A DNA stretch of 64,000 nt from Parageobacillus sp. KH3-4. GTDB taxonomy: Bacteria > Bacillota > Bacilli > Bacillales > Anoxybacillaceae. A model generated the notes under the pieces. It did no database searches, was not told where the DNA came from, and was given only the letters and a program-made list of their open reading frames with translations. A program made the translations under genes and the position numbers. Below are positions 54,539 to 63,563 of the stretch, in pieces (position 1 is the first letter of the stretch; each line of letters opens with the position of its first letter). Location: positions 2,328,001-2,392,000 of the forward strand of contig NZ_AP025627.1 of assembly GCF_022846435.1 (NCBI RefSeq), read 5' to 3'.

Positions 54539-55491
54539 TTTTCATAATGTCTGCTTAAAAGATCCGGCGCTGTTAAGTAAACGAGCCCGTTTCCTTCCAA
54601 TGCTTTTGGAAAACCTAGCGGCATTGTACGTTTGATTAATTGAGCATAGAGCTCAGGTTCTGTAAGCTTTCGGCCAAATTCTTTTTCAGATAGTTGCTTG
54701 ATTAAAGCCAAAGCGCCCGAAACATGAGGAGTTGCCATCGATGTGCCACTAAAAATAGCGAATTTTCCGCCTGGAATGGTGGAAAGAATTTTTTCCCCTG
54801 GTGCAACAACATCAATTTCCTTATTCGAATTGGTAAATCGCGATATTTGACCATCGAGGCTGACGGCTCCAACTGAAATGACTTCATTGTAAGCTGCTGG
54901 ATAAGAAAGTTCTTCCGTTCTTTCGTTTCCGTCTCCTTCATTTCCTGCTGCACATACAACTAAAATATTGTTTTCAACAGCTCTTTTGACTGCCTGATGT
55001 AATTCTGGCACATCGGAAGGGCCACCTAATGACATGGAGATAATATCTACTTTTTGATCTACAGCGTAGTTAATTGCATTTACAATCCATTCATATTTAC
55101 CAGTTGCTGACCCTGGATTGTTCGGATCATTTGCCAACACTTTTAAAATTAATAGTTTTGCTTCAGGGGCAACGCCGACGACACCTTGATCATTTTCTAT
55201 TGCGGCGATCGTTCCGGCCACATGGGTTCCGTGACCGTTATAATCCGAATAATTATCAACATCACCGTTATCATCTGTGGTGAAGTTTCGACCGCCAATA
55301 ATTCTATCTTTTAAATCAGGATGGTTTCTATCACATCCAGTATCAATGACAGCAATCACAATGTCTTTTCCTTTTATACCTTCTTTCCAAATCTCAGGTG
55401 CTTGTACCATATTGACGCCTTCAGGGATTTCCTTTACACTCTCAAGCTTTTCTTCAATCTTAAACGGAATCAAACGAATAGCATTTTCCAT
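54517..55491 (-). CDS. ispA: Intracellular subtilisin-type serine protease
   Basis: A 324-residue S8 protease closely matching Bacillus IspA (intracellular protease). The N-terminal inhibitory extension carries the LIPF motif (IRLIPFKIEE). The triad is Asp50 (VIDTGCDRNHPDL), His87 (NGHGTHVAGT) and Ser251 (FSGTSMATPHVSGAL); the oxyanion Asn is about 184 (AAGNEGDG). It lacks a signal peptide and degrades protein in stationary phase or sporulation after self-processing. The start is the ATG six bases after AGGAGGG. An open frame runs 36 codons further upstream and encodes a hydrophobic stretch, but the ribosome site and family length argue against it. Confidence 0.92.
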   Translation of the reverse strand: MENAIRLIPFKIEEKLESVKEIPEGVNMVQAPEIWKEGIKGKDIVIAVIDTGCDRNHPDLKDRIIGGRNFTTDDNGDVDNYSDYNGHGTHVAGTIAAIENDQGVVGVAPEAKLLILKVLANDPNNPGSATGKYEWIVNAINYAVDQKVDIISMSLGGPSDVPELHQAVKRAVENNILVVCAAGNEGDGNERTEELSYPAAYNEVISVGAVSLDGQISRFTNSNKEIDVVAPGEKILSTIPGGKFAIFSGTSMATPHVSGALALIKQLSEKEFGRKLTEPELYAQLIKRTMPLGFPKALEGNGLVYLTAPDLLSRHYEKTQISSI

Positions 55492-56066
55492 ACTAATCCC
55501 TCCTAAAAATGAAATGGCTAAAACAGGTACAACTCCACCGACAATCAAAACAAAAAATCTGAACTTTCTGTAAATTATACCATAAACATGTCCTACCAAA
55601 TAGATACTTTAGTTTGGTTTTTTGATGATTGGATTTATAGTCCAAAAGTTGTATAAATTAATATATTTTACTAAAAAGATGTAAACTCTGGAACGAAAAT
55701 TCTTCCTCCCGAATCCATCATTAAACGAAAATGCCATCAAGTTTTTCAGTCCATCAGTTATCTTTTCTTTAATCAGATTGTGTCGATCAGGTGTTCTCTC
55801 CAGTAAATAAGTTTTCATTCTGCCATTCGCTCTTAAAAACATTGGGGTGCGTCTAACTAAAACTTTGTCTATGTCATATGACCCATTTTTTGAATAGATG
55901 TACATTGACCATGTCGCAAAACTTCTAATGGCAAGCTAAAAATGAAATAATCGCCGGCACAGCGGCTGATTCTCTCAAAATCGTTTCCTCCCTACAATTT
56001 CCTCATTTGTTGTGTTTTATAATCTAAACTAACACCAAACTACAACCCTAGCTGGACGCGCGAAAA
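55492..56066. other. Intergenic region upstream of ispA
   Basis: About 570 bases. It holds the ispA promoter and, on the minus strand, a 98-codon open frame (55905-55609) without a ribosome site or recognised motif (MFLRANGRMKTYLLERTPD). I regard that frame as doubtful. Confidence 0.3.
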
Positions 56067-56072
56067 AAACAT

Positions 56073-56098
56073 GGGATGGCGTCCCCCATCCCTTTTTT
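56073..56098. terminator. Terminator of the OsmC gene
   Basis: GGGATGG (56073-56079) and CCATCCC (56086-56092) with TTTTTTCT on one side and a T run (minus strand) on the other. Confidence 0.8.
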
Positions 56099-56135
56099 CT
56101 TACTCTCATTTATTTTAGATCCCACAATAGGCCTT

Positions 56136-56591
56136 TTATTTCTTGCTCCATTTTGTATCCACTTGAATTCCTGCATCAAGCAACAGATTCAATACAGGAC
56201 ATCTTCTCTCTACTTCTTTTTTCAGCTGCTCCATTCTCTCTTCACTTTCTTCAGTTCGTATATTCACCTGGAAACGAACCTTTTGGAAATGCGTGCAAAC
56301 TCCTTCTTCCCCCATTAGCCCCCGGGTATCAATAATGCCTGTTGTTTCAAAATCAATTCCCGAGAAAGTAAACCCTAATTCTTCGGCAACTAATGGAATC
56401 ATCACTCCATTACAACCACACAGAGCTGCAACTACATATTCCAGTGGAGTTGGCGCTGCATCAGCCCCACCTAATTCTGCCGGTTCATCCATAGAAAAAG
56501 CAGGAAAATTCCGTATAGAAATATTGGTTTTGACGCCCGATTCCCATTTACCTTTAGCAGACACTTTAAACAATGTAGACGCTTGGGCCAT
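56136..56591 (-). CDS. OsmC/Ohr family protein
   Basis: A 151-residue OsmC-fold protein. Peroxidatic-type Cys motifs are seen at about residue 58-60 (VVAALCGCNGVM) and 129 (VERRCPVLNLLLDAG); the PTPLEYVVAAL segment is characteristic. Such thiol peroxidases or their relatives (YhfA-like) reduce organic peroxides. In this subgroup the first site is CGC rather than the usual x-C-x, so activity may differ. It is monocistronic. A short degraded copy of its middle lies at 63725-63800. Confidence 0.82.
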   Translation of the reverse strand: MAQASTLFKVSAKGKWESGVKTNISIRNFPAFSMDEPAELGGADAAPTPLEYVVAALCGCNGVMIPLVAEELGFTFSGIDFETTGIIDTRGLMGEEGVCTHFQKVRFQVNIRTEESEERMEQLKKEVERRCPVLNLLLDAGIQVDTKWSKK

Positions 56592-56943
56592 ACCCTCTCC
56601 CCCCCTTTAGTTAAGTAAATTTATCGGAATTAATTAAATTATAAAAAATTAACAGTTAGGTGTAAAGGAAAATTTCGAAGTGTTTTCTCCATAAACACCT
56701 TCCATTAATATCGCGTTAGAAAACCTTAAAATATTCAGTTATAAAAAACAAAGAACAGTTTAATCCTAATTATGGTAAAATATATTAAAAGAAAAGGGTG
56801 GTTATGATATTATCCCCTTATAATAATAGTAGACAAAAAAAGAAGGGGATATGCACATACCCCTGTCAAGTAGATATTGAAAAAGAGCATATGAAGCTGC
56901 AGCCTTTCTCGATATTCCACTGGGGAAGGCCGTTCAGTTTGTC

Positions 56944-57093
56944 TTAGAAACGACTGTGATTGTAAGCATCGCTTTTGATTCCAAAATATTCACGGAGCCG
57001 ACGATAAGACCAGCCCTCCGCCAACTTCAAATGAATGACTTCCCGTTTCCGCTCTTTGGCATAGGTGTGAAAAGTTTGTCCTTTTTTCGCCAT
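56944..57093 (-). pseudogene. IS3-family OrfA remnant
   Basis: The minus frame MAKKGQTFHTYAKERKREVI, HLKLAEGWSYRRLREYFGIK, SDAYNHSRF and stop follows the N-terminal helix-turn-helix of IS3/IS150-type OrfA (EEGWSYRKIREHFGI). OrfB is missing apart from a few codons. TGTCTAACTTTGTAGA on the right and TGTCAAGTAGAT on the left are possible element ends. Other parts of 56592-57317 contain nothing I can name. Confidence 0.65.
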
Positions 57094-57317
57094 AAAAACT
57101 CCCCTCCCAAGCCGACACTTAAGAACATCATATCAAATGTTCTCTTTTTCGCTGTCTAACTTTGTAGAGGGATAACGCCATGCTTAATTTATATTTCTTA
57201 CAGCGCCGTGAGATTAACAAGTATTTAATAAGTTAAAGAGTGAATGGGGCGGACAACCGCAACGATATGGATTTCATCGACATTTATAGTTGCACCCTTA
57301 TGCATAGCTTCGAGTTT

Positions 57318-58592
57318 TTAATTTAATTTTACAATGCTATTATTGTTGTTTGCTCTGATGGATGCATCTTTTTTAGCCATAGATCTTCCTAAAATTAAAG
57401 TAACAATTGCTGCAAGAGCAAGCGATAATGCTAAGAAATAAAACCCAGCGTGAAAACTTCCGGTAGCATCTTTCAATACACCGAAGAATTTCGGCCCATT
57501 ATACCCTCCAAGGTTCCCGATGGCATTTTGCAGTCCAAGAGCAGCACCAACGACTCCAGCCGGAATAATTTCGGTCGGTATCGCCCATAGCGGCCCGTAT
57601 GGCGCATAAACACCAATGGCAGTAATAGACAGGAGAACCATTTTCAATATAGGTGATTCAACAAACTGCCCTGCTACCATTGTACAAGCGGCAATAAGCA
57701 GTGGCACCACCACATGCTGCACACGGTTCATGCGCCGATCAGACCAATAAGAATTGATAATCATTCCAATTAAAGCACACGTAAAAGGAACAGCTGTCAA
57801 CCATCCCATGATGGCTGAATCTTCCGTAAATTCCCCAACAACGCTTGGCACCCATAATGTATAGCCGTAAAATCCGGTCATCCATAAGAAATACATGATC
57901 ACAAGTCCCCATACGGTTTTATTTTTAAATGCTGCGGTATACCCTTCAGATTTGACGGCCTTGTCTTGCTCAGCTGCTAACATACTTAATAGTTGTTTTT
58001 TCTCGTTTTCATCCATCCAATTTGCTTCTGATGGTCTATCTTTAATGATCATATACCACACAAACGCCCAAATAATTGGTGGTATACCTTCTAAAATCAG
58101 CACCATTTTCCAGTCAAAATGCTTTAATAAAATGCCTGTCAGCGGCGCCATAAGCATGGCTGAAACCGGCAAACATGCCATCCAAAATGCATTTGCCCGA
58201 GCCCTTTCTTGGATAGTAAACCAGTTAGCAAGAAGTACAAGAACTGCTGGCCAAACACCGCCTTCTGCCACTCCTAACAGGAATCGTACGAGTTTAAGTT
58301 GCCCCTCGGTTTGAACCAGTCCAGAAGCCATGGCAGCTAATCCCCAAAGAATCATTAAAATAAAAATAAACTTCTTAGCAGACCACTTAGTCGCAAGAAT
58401 ACCACCTGGGATTTGAAGAATTAAATATCCAACAAAGAATATGCCAGCTATATCACCTGCTGCGGAAGCCGAAATATTCAAGCCTTCCTGTATATAAGGC
58501 ATTAAAACACCAATGTTGATGCGGTCCATATAAGCAAGCATATACATGATAAATGCAACCGGAATAATTCTCAACCATTTTGATAATCTCAT
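57318..58592 (-). CDS. MFS transporter, anion:cation symporter (sugar-acid) type
   Basis: A 424-residue protein with 12 helices of the ACS family (GudP/ExuT/GarP relatives): MLAYMDRINIGVLMPYI in helix 1, RFLLGVAEGGVWPAVLVLLA in helix 4, WMTGFYGYTLWVPSVVGEF in helix 7. Located after kinase and PdxA2 genes on the same strand, it is the probable importer of the four-carbon sugar acid. Start after AGGAGGT. A hairpin and possible cre site in its 143-base leader suggest separate control. Confidence 0.85.
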   Translation of the reverse strand: MRLSKWLRIIPVAFIMYMLAYMDRINIGVLMPYIQEGLNISASAAGDIAGIFFVGYLILQIPGGILATKWSAKKFIFILMILWGLAAMASGLVQTEGQLKLVRFLLGVAEGGVWPAVLVLLANWFTIQERARANAFWMACLPVSAMLMAPLTGILLKHFDWKMVLILEGIPPIIWAFVWYMIIKDRPSEANWMDENEKKQLLSMLAAEQDKAVKSEGYTAAFKNKTVWGLVIMYFLWMTGFYGYTLWVPSVVGEFTEDSAIMGWLTAVPFTCALIGMIINSYWSDRRMNRVQHVVVPLLIAACTMVAGQFVESPILKMVLLSITAIGVYAPYGPLWAIPTEIIPAGVVGAALGLQNAIGNLGGYNGPKFFGVLKDATGSFHAGFYFLALSLALAAIVTLILGRSMAKKDASIRANNNNSIVKLN

Positions 58593-58662
58593 AAAAGTAC
58601 CTCCTAATGTTAATGAAGGAATATTATGAATTTTTGTATATAACCAGATTTTTAAGCATTTA

Positions 58663-58676
58663 AGTAACCGCTTTCA
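58663..58676 (-). promoter_or_regulatory. Candidate catabolite-responsive element (cre)
   Basis: TGAAAGCGGTTACT on the minus strand matches the CcpA consensus TGWNANCGNTNWCA at 13 of 14 positions. It lies 71 bases upstream of the MFS gene, in the gap after pdxA2. Confidence 0.5.
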
Positions 58677-58687
58677 ATATTCATCAT

Positions 58688-58727
58688 GAGAAATAATCGG
58701 AAAAGGTTACATCTCCGATTATTTCTC
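58688..58727 (-). terminator. Long hairpin between pdxA2 and the MFS gene
   Basis: GAGAAATAATCGGA (58688-58701) pairs perfectly with TCCGATTATTTCTC (58714-58727), a 14-base stem nine bases after the pdxA2 stop. No T run follows on the minus strand, so it may protect the upstream mRNA or attenuate rather than fully terminate. Confidence 0.6.
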
Positions 58728-58735
58728 CATAAGGT

Positions 58736-59755
58736 TTATGCCTTTTGCGGAGCACGGAACTGGCCAGCATATCTAGCGGCAACTTTTATGCATTCTTCCA
58801 TGCTGATTGATACTGCAATTCCTTTACCAGCTATGTCAAATGCCGTACCATGATCAACGGATGTGCGAAGGAAGGGCAAGCCATTTGTAATTGAAATTGT
58901 TCGTTCAAAATCGGTCATCTTAGCTGCAATATGCCCTTGGTCATGATAAAGTGAAAGTACAGCATCATATTTTCCATGCAATGCCTGATGGAAAACAGAA
59001 TCAGCAGGAACTGGTCCAACAGCGTTGATCCCCTTTTCAACAGCCATTTGAATTCCTGGAATAATCTCGTCTATTTCTTCTCTTCCAAATAAACCATTTT
59101 CTCCACCATGCGGATTTAACGCCGCCACCGCAATTTTTGGATTTTCAACTCCTAGGCGTTGCAGCGCTTTATCACAGCGAACAAGGTAATCATAAATACG
59201 TTCTTTTGTCATTGCAGCAATTGCATCTTTTAGTGAAAGATGTCTAGTCAGAAAGAAGATTCGCATATTTCTGACTTCAAACATTGTCAGTGGATCGTCA
59301 GAGTTTGTCAATGCCGCTAGTATTTCTGTATGCCCTATAAACGGTACATTTGCCGCTTTCAACGATTCTTTGTTTATCGGTGTTGTAGCTAATGCTGACA
59401 CTTTTCCATCAAGGGCTAATTGCACAGCAGTTTCAATGTATTCGTAAGCTGCTTTTCCGCATTGTGCTTGGACTTTTCCGATTTCAAGTGACTCTACATC
59501 TAAATTATCTAATGAAATAACATCTATCGTTCCATATTCGTATTTTCCATCAGAAGGTTCATTAATTTCATTGACTTTTAGGGAAATACCGGAAAAATCC
59601 ATGGCAATTTCCAACACTTTAGCATGACCGATTACAAGCGGAGAACAAACTTCGTATATTTCTGGATTGTTCAGAGCTTTTACCGTAATTTCCGGACCAA
59701 TCCCTGCGGCATCTCCCATTGGAATTGCAATAATGTGTTTAGTTTGTACTGACAT
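58736..59755 (-). CDS. pdxA2: PdxA2-type 4-phospho-D-threonate/erythronate dehydrogenase
   Basis: A 339-residue PdxA-family dehydrogenase. Family motifs: [18 protein letters not shown]; metal His in [22 protein letters not shown] and [22 protein letters not shown] near the end. PdxA2 proteins next to a DUF1537 kinase oxidise and decarboxylate 4-phospho-threonate or -erythronate to dihydroxyacetone phosphate, rather than make vitamin B6. The gene overlaps the kinase 3' end by 17 bases. Confidence 0.88.
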   Translation of the reverse strand: MSVQTKHIIAIPMGDAAGIGPEITVKALNNPEIYEVCSPLVIGHAKVLEIAMDFSGISLKVNEINEPSDGKYEYGTIDVISLDNLDVESLEIGKVQAQCGKAAYEYIETAVQLALDGKVSALATTPINKESLKAANVPFIGHTEILAALTNSDDPLTMFEVRNMRIFFLTRHLSLKDAIAAMTKERIYDYLVRCDKALQRLGVENPKIAVAALNPHGGENGLFGREEIDEIIPGIQMAVEKGINAVGPVPADSVFHQALHGKYDAVLSLYHDQGHIAAKMTDFERTISITNGLPFLRTSVDHGTAFDIAGKGIAVSISMEECIKVAARYAGQFRAPQKA

Positions 59756-61064
59756 TTCTTACACTCCCTTTATTATTAGTAATTTTCGTTTGTAAAAACC
59801 TTAAACTTTTGTAAATGGATCGCTGGTCCCCAATCATTCCACCTTTTGTTACAACAGGCAGACCATCTAAATATCCACCGGAAAAGTATCCAAATGATGT
59901 TAATGGAAGCACTTCATCTTCAACCTCAATACTATTTGCTCTGCCTACAGCGCAAAGAGAGGCTGTTACATCTCCACCGCTTGAAAAGCACCCGGCAATT
60001 GGATATTTAGAGTTTTCAATAATTTTCCGACTGATTACTGCAAGACCATCTGTAATCCGTTTTGCTAAAGCATCCTCAGATGCTTGTTCAATCTCTGATA
60101 GCGCTTTCAAGTTAATTAATTTATTTCCTGGATGGTAAGTAGTAACAATTAAAATATTTTCTTTTTCTAACAGTTCTAATCCAACAGATACTGCACGATC
60201 TACTTCTTCCTGCCAGCTATCAGTAAAGCTAGCTAACTTTTTCGGGTTTACGTATACTGGATTGGCATTTGTTTTTGATAAGAGATAGTGAAGCTGACGT
60301 CCAGTTAAAGATGTTACACTTCCAATAACAGCTAATAGTTTTTTTGAATTAACCTCCTGATGTAAATATAGACGTGCATAATAAGCTGTTAAAGGCCCCG
60401 GATCAACTGGAATCATGTTTTTACCCTGAATCTTTGTCATAGCTAAAGCAATGGATTCAATATGCTCGTCATTTACCGCATCAATAACCACAATTCGATA
60501 TCCTTGTTCTATTTTTTCCTTTAGTTTATTTGTGATCGCCTCTACTCCAGAAAGAACAATATCTAAGCCTATCGAAGAGACGGGATAGTTACTTTGCTTT
60601 TTTATTACATCTGGAACAAACGATTTATCAACTGGCATTACCGGGTCTTTTGCCACATCTGTTTCTTGAACGGGGATTCCATCAACAAGCAAATATCCAC
60701 CTGTTGTGATTCTTCCTGAGTCAGGAAAAGAGGGAACAACTACGGCAATCGAATGTTCGCCCAGTTCGTTCAAAACAGTATCAATCTCTAACCCAATATT
60801 TCCACGAATTGTACTGTCAATTCTTTTACAAAATACTTGAACGTTCCATTGTTTGAGAATCTGTACAGCCCTGCGAACACGATTTTCCGCGATCTCCTTT
60901 GGCGAGTATCTGCTATCTGTATCAATGCAAATAGCATCATACTTATCGCAATGTGGAAAAGGGGCGTGTTGAACAACTGTAGCTGTTTTGAACCCCTGTT
61001 TTGCCAATCTTACGCCAGTTGCATTAGCCCCGGTCAAATCATCTGCAATAACACCTACCCTCAC
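59739..61064 (-). CDS. Four-carbon acid sugar kinase (DUF1537)
   Basis: A 441-residue DUF1537 kinase (DtnK/DenK family), which phosphorylates D-threonate, L-threonate or erythronate at C4. The N-terminal domain starts [19 protein letters not shown] and has [17 protein letters not shown]; the C-terminal nucleotide-binding domain has [13 protein letters not shown] and [21 protein letters not shown] start about nine bases after AGGGAG. Which stereoisomer is used cannot be read here; both DtnK and DenK pair with PdxA2-type enzymes. Confidence 0.88.
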   Translation of the reverse strand: MRVGVIADDLTGANATGVRLAKQGFKTATVVQHAPFPHCDKYDAICIDTDSRYSPKEIAENRVRRAVQILKQWNVQVFCKRIDSTIRGNIGLEIDTVLNELGEHSIAVVVPSFPDSGRITTGGYLLVDGIPVQETDVAKDPVMPVDKSFVPDVIKKQSNYPVSSIGLDIVLSGVEAITNKLKEKIEQGYRIVVIDAVNDEHIESIALAMTKIQGKNMIPVDPGPLTAYYARLYLHQEVNSKKLLAVIGSVTSLTGRQLHYLLSKTNANPVYVNPKKLASFTDSWQEEVDRAVSVGLELLEKENILIVTTYHPGNKLINLKALSEIEQASEDALAKRITDGLAVISRKIIENSKYPIAGCFSSGGDVTASLCAVGRANSIEVEDEVLPLTSFGYFSGGYLDGLPVVTKGGMIGDQRSIYKSLRFLQTKITNNKGSVRNVSTN

Positions 61065-61291
61065 TTTCCTATTCTCCCTTCTCCCCCGGTTAATGTATCT
61101 CTCTGCACACACCTAAACCATTGTTAGTCAAATTGCAGTCTCCTTCCGCACAAAAACTTTTTCATCCATTAGTTTCATTTTCCACTCTCTATAACACTTT
61201 CTATGTTCATCATCAAAGTAAAGGGGATTTTTATCCGCCTCCTTTGGCTCCATAATATTTTTAAAATTAATTCATTTTCATATTTTTCAAA

Positions 61292-62059
61292 CTAATCTTC
61301 ATCCACACTGTAAATCGTTACATATTCTTCATAATTGTTTCTATCTTCTTCACTTAAACCAGAATCCGTAATAATTCCCTCTAATCTCGAAAGATCACAA
61401 ACAAACGAAAAAGCTTTTTGATTGAATTTACTAGAATCTGCAAGTAACCACGTAGTTTCAGCAGCTTGAATCATTAGCTTTTTAATTAAAGATTTTTCAA
61501 AGGTCGGGGCTGTCACTCCTGACTCAATATCAACAGCATGGGCACCTAGAAAAAAAATATCCGCATGAATGTTTTTTAAAAGCTCTTGAGTAGGCCAACC
61601 ATATAAGGTACCAACCCTATTTTGAAGCTCTCCTCCTGTCACTATTACCTTCAGCTTGCTTTCGGTTAATTCAGCTGCAATCTTGATATCGTTTGTAATG
61701 ATAGTCAAGTCTTCCCTGCCTTTTAAAAGCTTCGCAACTTCCATCGTCGTAGTGCCCGAATCTAAAATAATATTTGCACTCTCTGGAATGAATTCAAGGG
61801 CTTTACGAGCAATTGCTTTCTTTTGCCTAATATTTTTCCCCTTCTTTGCTAAATATGGAGTTTCCTGAACTAAAGCTTTTGGATAAATGGCGCCTCCATG
61901 GGTTCTTACAATCTTCCCCTCTTCCTCCAACTTGGCTAAATCCCTTCGAATTGTCATAGTGGAAACATTTAATTGTTTTGCTAATTTCTCAATGTCAACT
62001 TTTCCTTGATTAATAATTTCCAATTCAATCCAACGGCGACGTTCATTTGGCAACATCAT
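61292..62059 (-). CDS. DeoR family regulator of the sugar-acid operon
   Basis: A 255-residue DeoR/GlpR repressor. N-terminal winged helix: GKVDIEKLAKQLNVSTMTIRRDLAKL followed by GKIVRTHGGAIY. Effector domain: ANIILDSGTTTMEVAKLL and LTIITNDIKIA, the phosphosugar-binding loops. It stands 227 bases before the kinase gene on the same strand, and a phosphorylated four-carbon acid is the likely effector. Two adjacent ATGs (62059, 62056) follow AAAGGATAGG. Confidence 0.88.
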   Translation of the reverse strand: MMLPNERRRWIELEIINQGKVDIEKLAKQLNVSTMTIRRDLAKLEEEGKIVRTHGGAIYPKALVQETPYLAKKGKNIRQKKAIARKALEFIPESANIILDSGTTTMEVAKLLKGREDLTIITNDIKIAAELTESKLKVIVTGGELQNRVGTLYGWPTQELLKNIHADIFFLGAHAVDIESGVTAPTFEKSLIKKLMIQAAETTWLLADSSKFNQKAFSFVCDLSRLEGIITDSGLSEEDRNNYEEYVTIYSVDED

Positions 62060-62088
62060 AACCTATCCTTTTATAATTTTTTGTTCAT

Positions 62089-62138
62089 TTTTAACATCAT
62101 TTGTATATAATTATGTTAATTTTGTTCAGTTTTGTCAA
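62089..62138 (-). promoter_or_regulatory. Promoter and operator of the deoR gene
   Basis: On the minus strand TTGACA (62138-62133), a 17-base spacer, CATAAT (62115-62110). Two TGAACAAAA copies (62128-62120 and 62097-62089) and the inverted pair TTAACAT / ATGTTAA surround the -10, the expected pattern for DeoR autoregulation. Confidence 0.65.
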
Positions 62139-62379
62139 TATTAAATTTTATATAAATTAAAATAATTTTACTATTCAGACTTACGCTAATGAATTTGAAC
62201 GAAATCAACACAAAAATAGCGTTTTCTTTCTTAGAATCACCTTGTTCATACGGAAGAGGAAAATAAGCAAATACGATTTCCCTCCATGAACTGTTAAAGG
62301 ATATCCCATACACATTTTTTCTGTTTTTTTAATCGCGAAGATTACGTTGGGAATCAGACAAAACACATGGTCATCCTCT

Positions 62380-62560
62380 TCTTCTGCATGTACCCGAGAT
62401 GTGCTGTTTCACCTTCTCCATCCGTAATCCTGTTTGGGATGACTGGTGCTGGCAACATGGAGCCACTGTCCTTTCTCTTGAATTCAAAATCCAGTTTCAT
62501 CCATATGAATAACTTTCGCCAATAGCAATTTGTCATAAATGACAGACTTCGCTTCCGCTT
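62380..62560 (-). pseudogene. IS66-family transposase remnant
   Basis: The minus frame LLAKVIHMDETGF, stop, IQEKGQWLHVASTSHPKQDY matches the DDE core of IS66 transposases (xxHxDETGxxVxGKxxWxHVAST). One in-frame stop and no flanking domains remain. Confidence 0.65.
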
Positions 62561-62699
62561 TTCTGCCGGTTGTTTTTCACCAAAGTCCTTCACTGATATG
62601 ATATGCGATGTCCAAACAAATCATCCCCTAGAAGTAGCACATTGGTATGGGATGGAGGGTGTTTTCCCGTTGTAGGAGACATCCTCATCCCCTGTGTAG

Positions 62700-62837
62700 C
62701 TAGAATTTTGGCAACGCATCTACTGCATCGGTGAGATCACTGTGGCTGCTTTTTAAATAGCGTGATGTCGTGGCAATATTGCTATGACCGGCGAATTTCC
62801 GCACTTTCTCCATATCGTTGTTCGTCGCTTTTAACAT
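62700..62837 (-). pseudogene. Tyrosine recombinase, C-terminal remnant
   Basis: The 45-codon frame MLKATNNDMEKVRKFAGHSN, IATTSRYLKSSHSDLTDAVD, ALPKF keeps the catalytic His (GHSN) and nucleophile Tyr (SRYLKSS) of phage-type integrases/XerS. The core with both Arg residues is gone. It may mark an old integrated element. Confidence 0.65.
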
Positions 62838-63038
62838 TCACTTACAAAATGTATGCCCGAACACGTCAGAAGGGCGTTTTTTTATTTTCTAAATTTGTTA
62901 AGGATGGATGTTGACGTCCTTCTTTCAAATAACGAGCAGAAATGTTCAATATGAAATACAGACTAGACAATCATGCCCAGTTATTTATTATTTTTAATTC
63001 CTTTTATCCATTCTCGAAAAACATAAAGGCTATTATAA

Positions 63039-63053
63039 TGATAATCATTATCA
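63039..63053. promoter_or_regulatory. Fur box
   Basis: TGATAATCATTATCA is a perfect 7-1-7 Fur box (TGATAAT-N-ATTATCA). It overlaps TATAAT (63034-63039) and lies 16 bases before the DoxX start, so iron-replete Fur would shut the gene off. Confidence 0.85.
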
Positions 63054-63068
63054 AAAAAGAGGTTTTTT

Positions 63069-63563
63069 ATGGTAATTAAATTCTTACGGGAAATGTTTTT
63101 GCTTCTTATGTACTCTTAGTATTGCGATTGTATCTTGGCGGTCATGGCTGCAAGCTAGCTGGGGAAAATTGTTGGCGGCAATTTGATGCTACTGGATTTC
63201 TAAAAGGAGATTAGAAAAAGTATCTGGTGACCATCCGGCAGTTCAGCCTTGGTGGGCAGACTTTATTAGTGCTTTTGTATTACCTAATGTCGAGCTTTTT
63301 AATATACTTGTTCCTTGGGGAGAATTTTTCGTTGGTCTTGGACTTATTTTAGGTATTTTTACCACTTTTTCAGTTTTGATGGGGCTGGTTATAAATTTTT
63401 CCTATATGTTTTCAGGAACGACTAGCACAAACCTACAAATGGTTTTAATCGGAATGTTTATCATTGTTGCAGGCTTTCATGCTAGGAAAACTGGTTTAGA
63501 CCGTTGGGTAATTCCATTTATAAAAAAAGAGGAACAAGGAAACTTCCCCCAAAGCGCTTAATA
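63069..63563 (+). pseudogene. DoxX family membrane protein, frameshifted
   Basis: From ATG 63069 (after GAGG) MVIKFLRE is followed by a shift to VFASYVLLVLRLYLG, another to SWLQASWGKL, another to FDATGFLKG, then KVSGDHPAVQPWWADF and a long intact C-terminus (ILVPWGEFFVGLGLILGIFT; SGTTSTNLQMVLIG; AGFHARKTGLDRWVIP). Three or more shifts mean it is inactive. DoxX proteins of this size form a four-helix thiosulfate:quinone oxidoreductase-like subunit or stress-related complex. Confidence 0.8.

Noticed and set aside
55609-55905. 98-codon minus-strand frame upstream of ispA
   Set aside because: No ribosome site, no motif and an unnatural C-terminus; kept only as a remark in the region entry.
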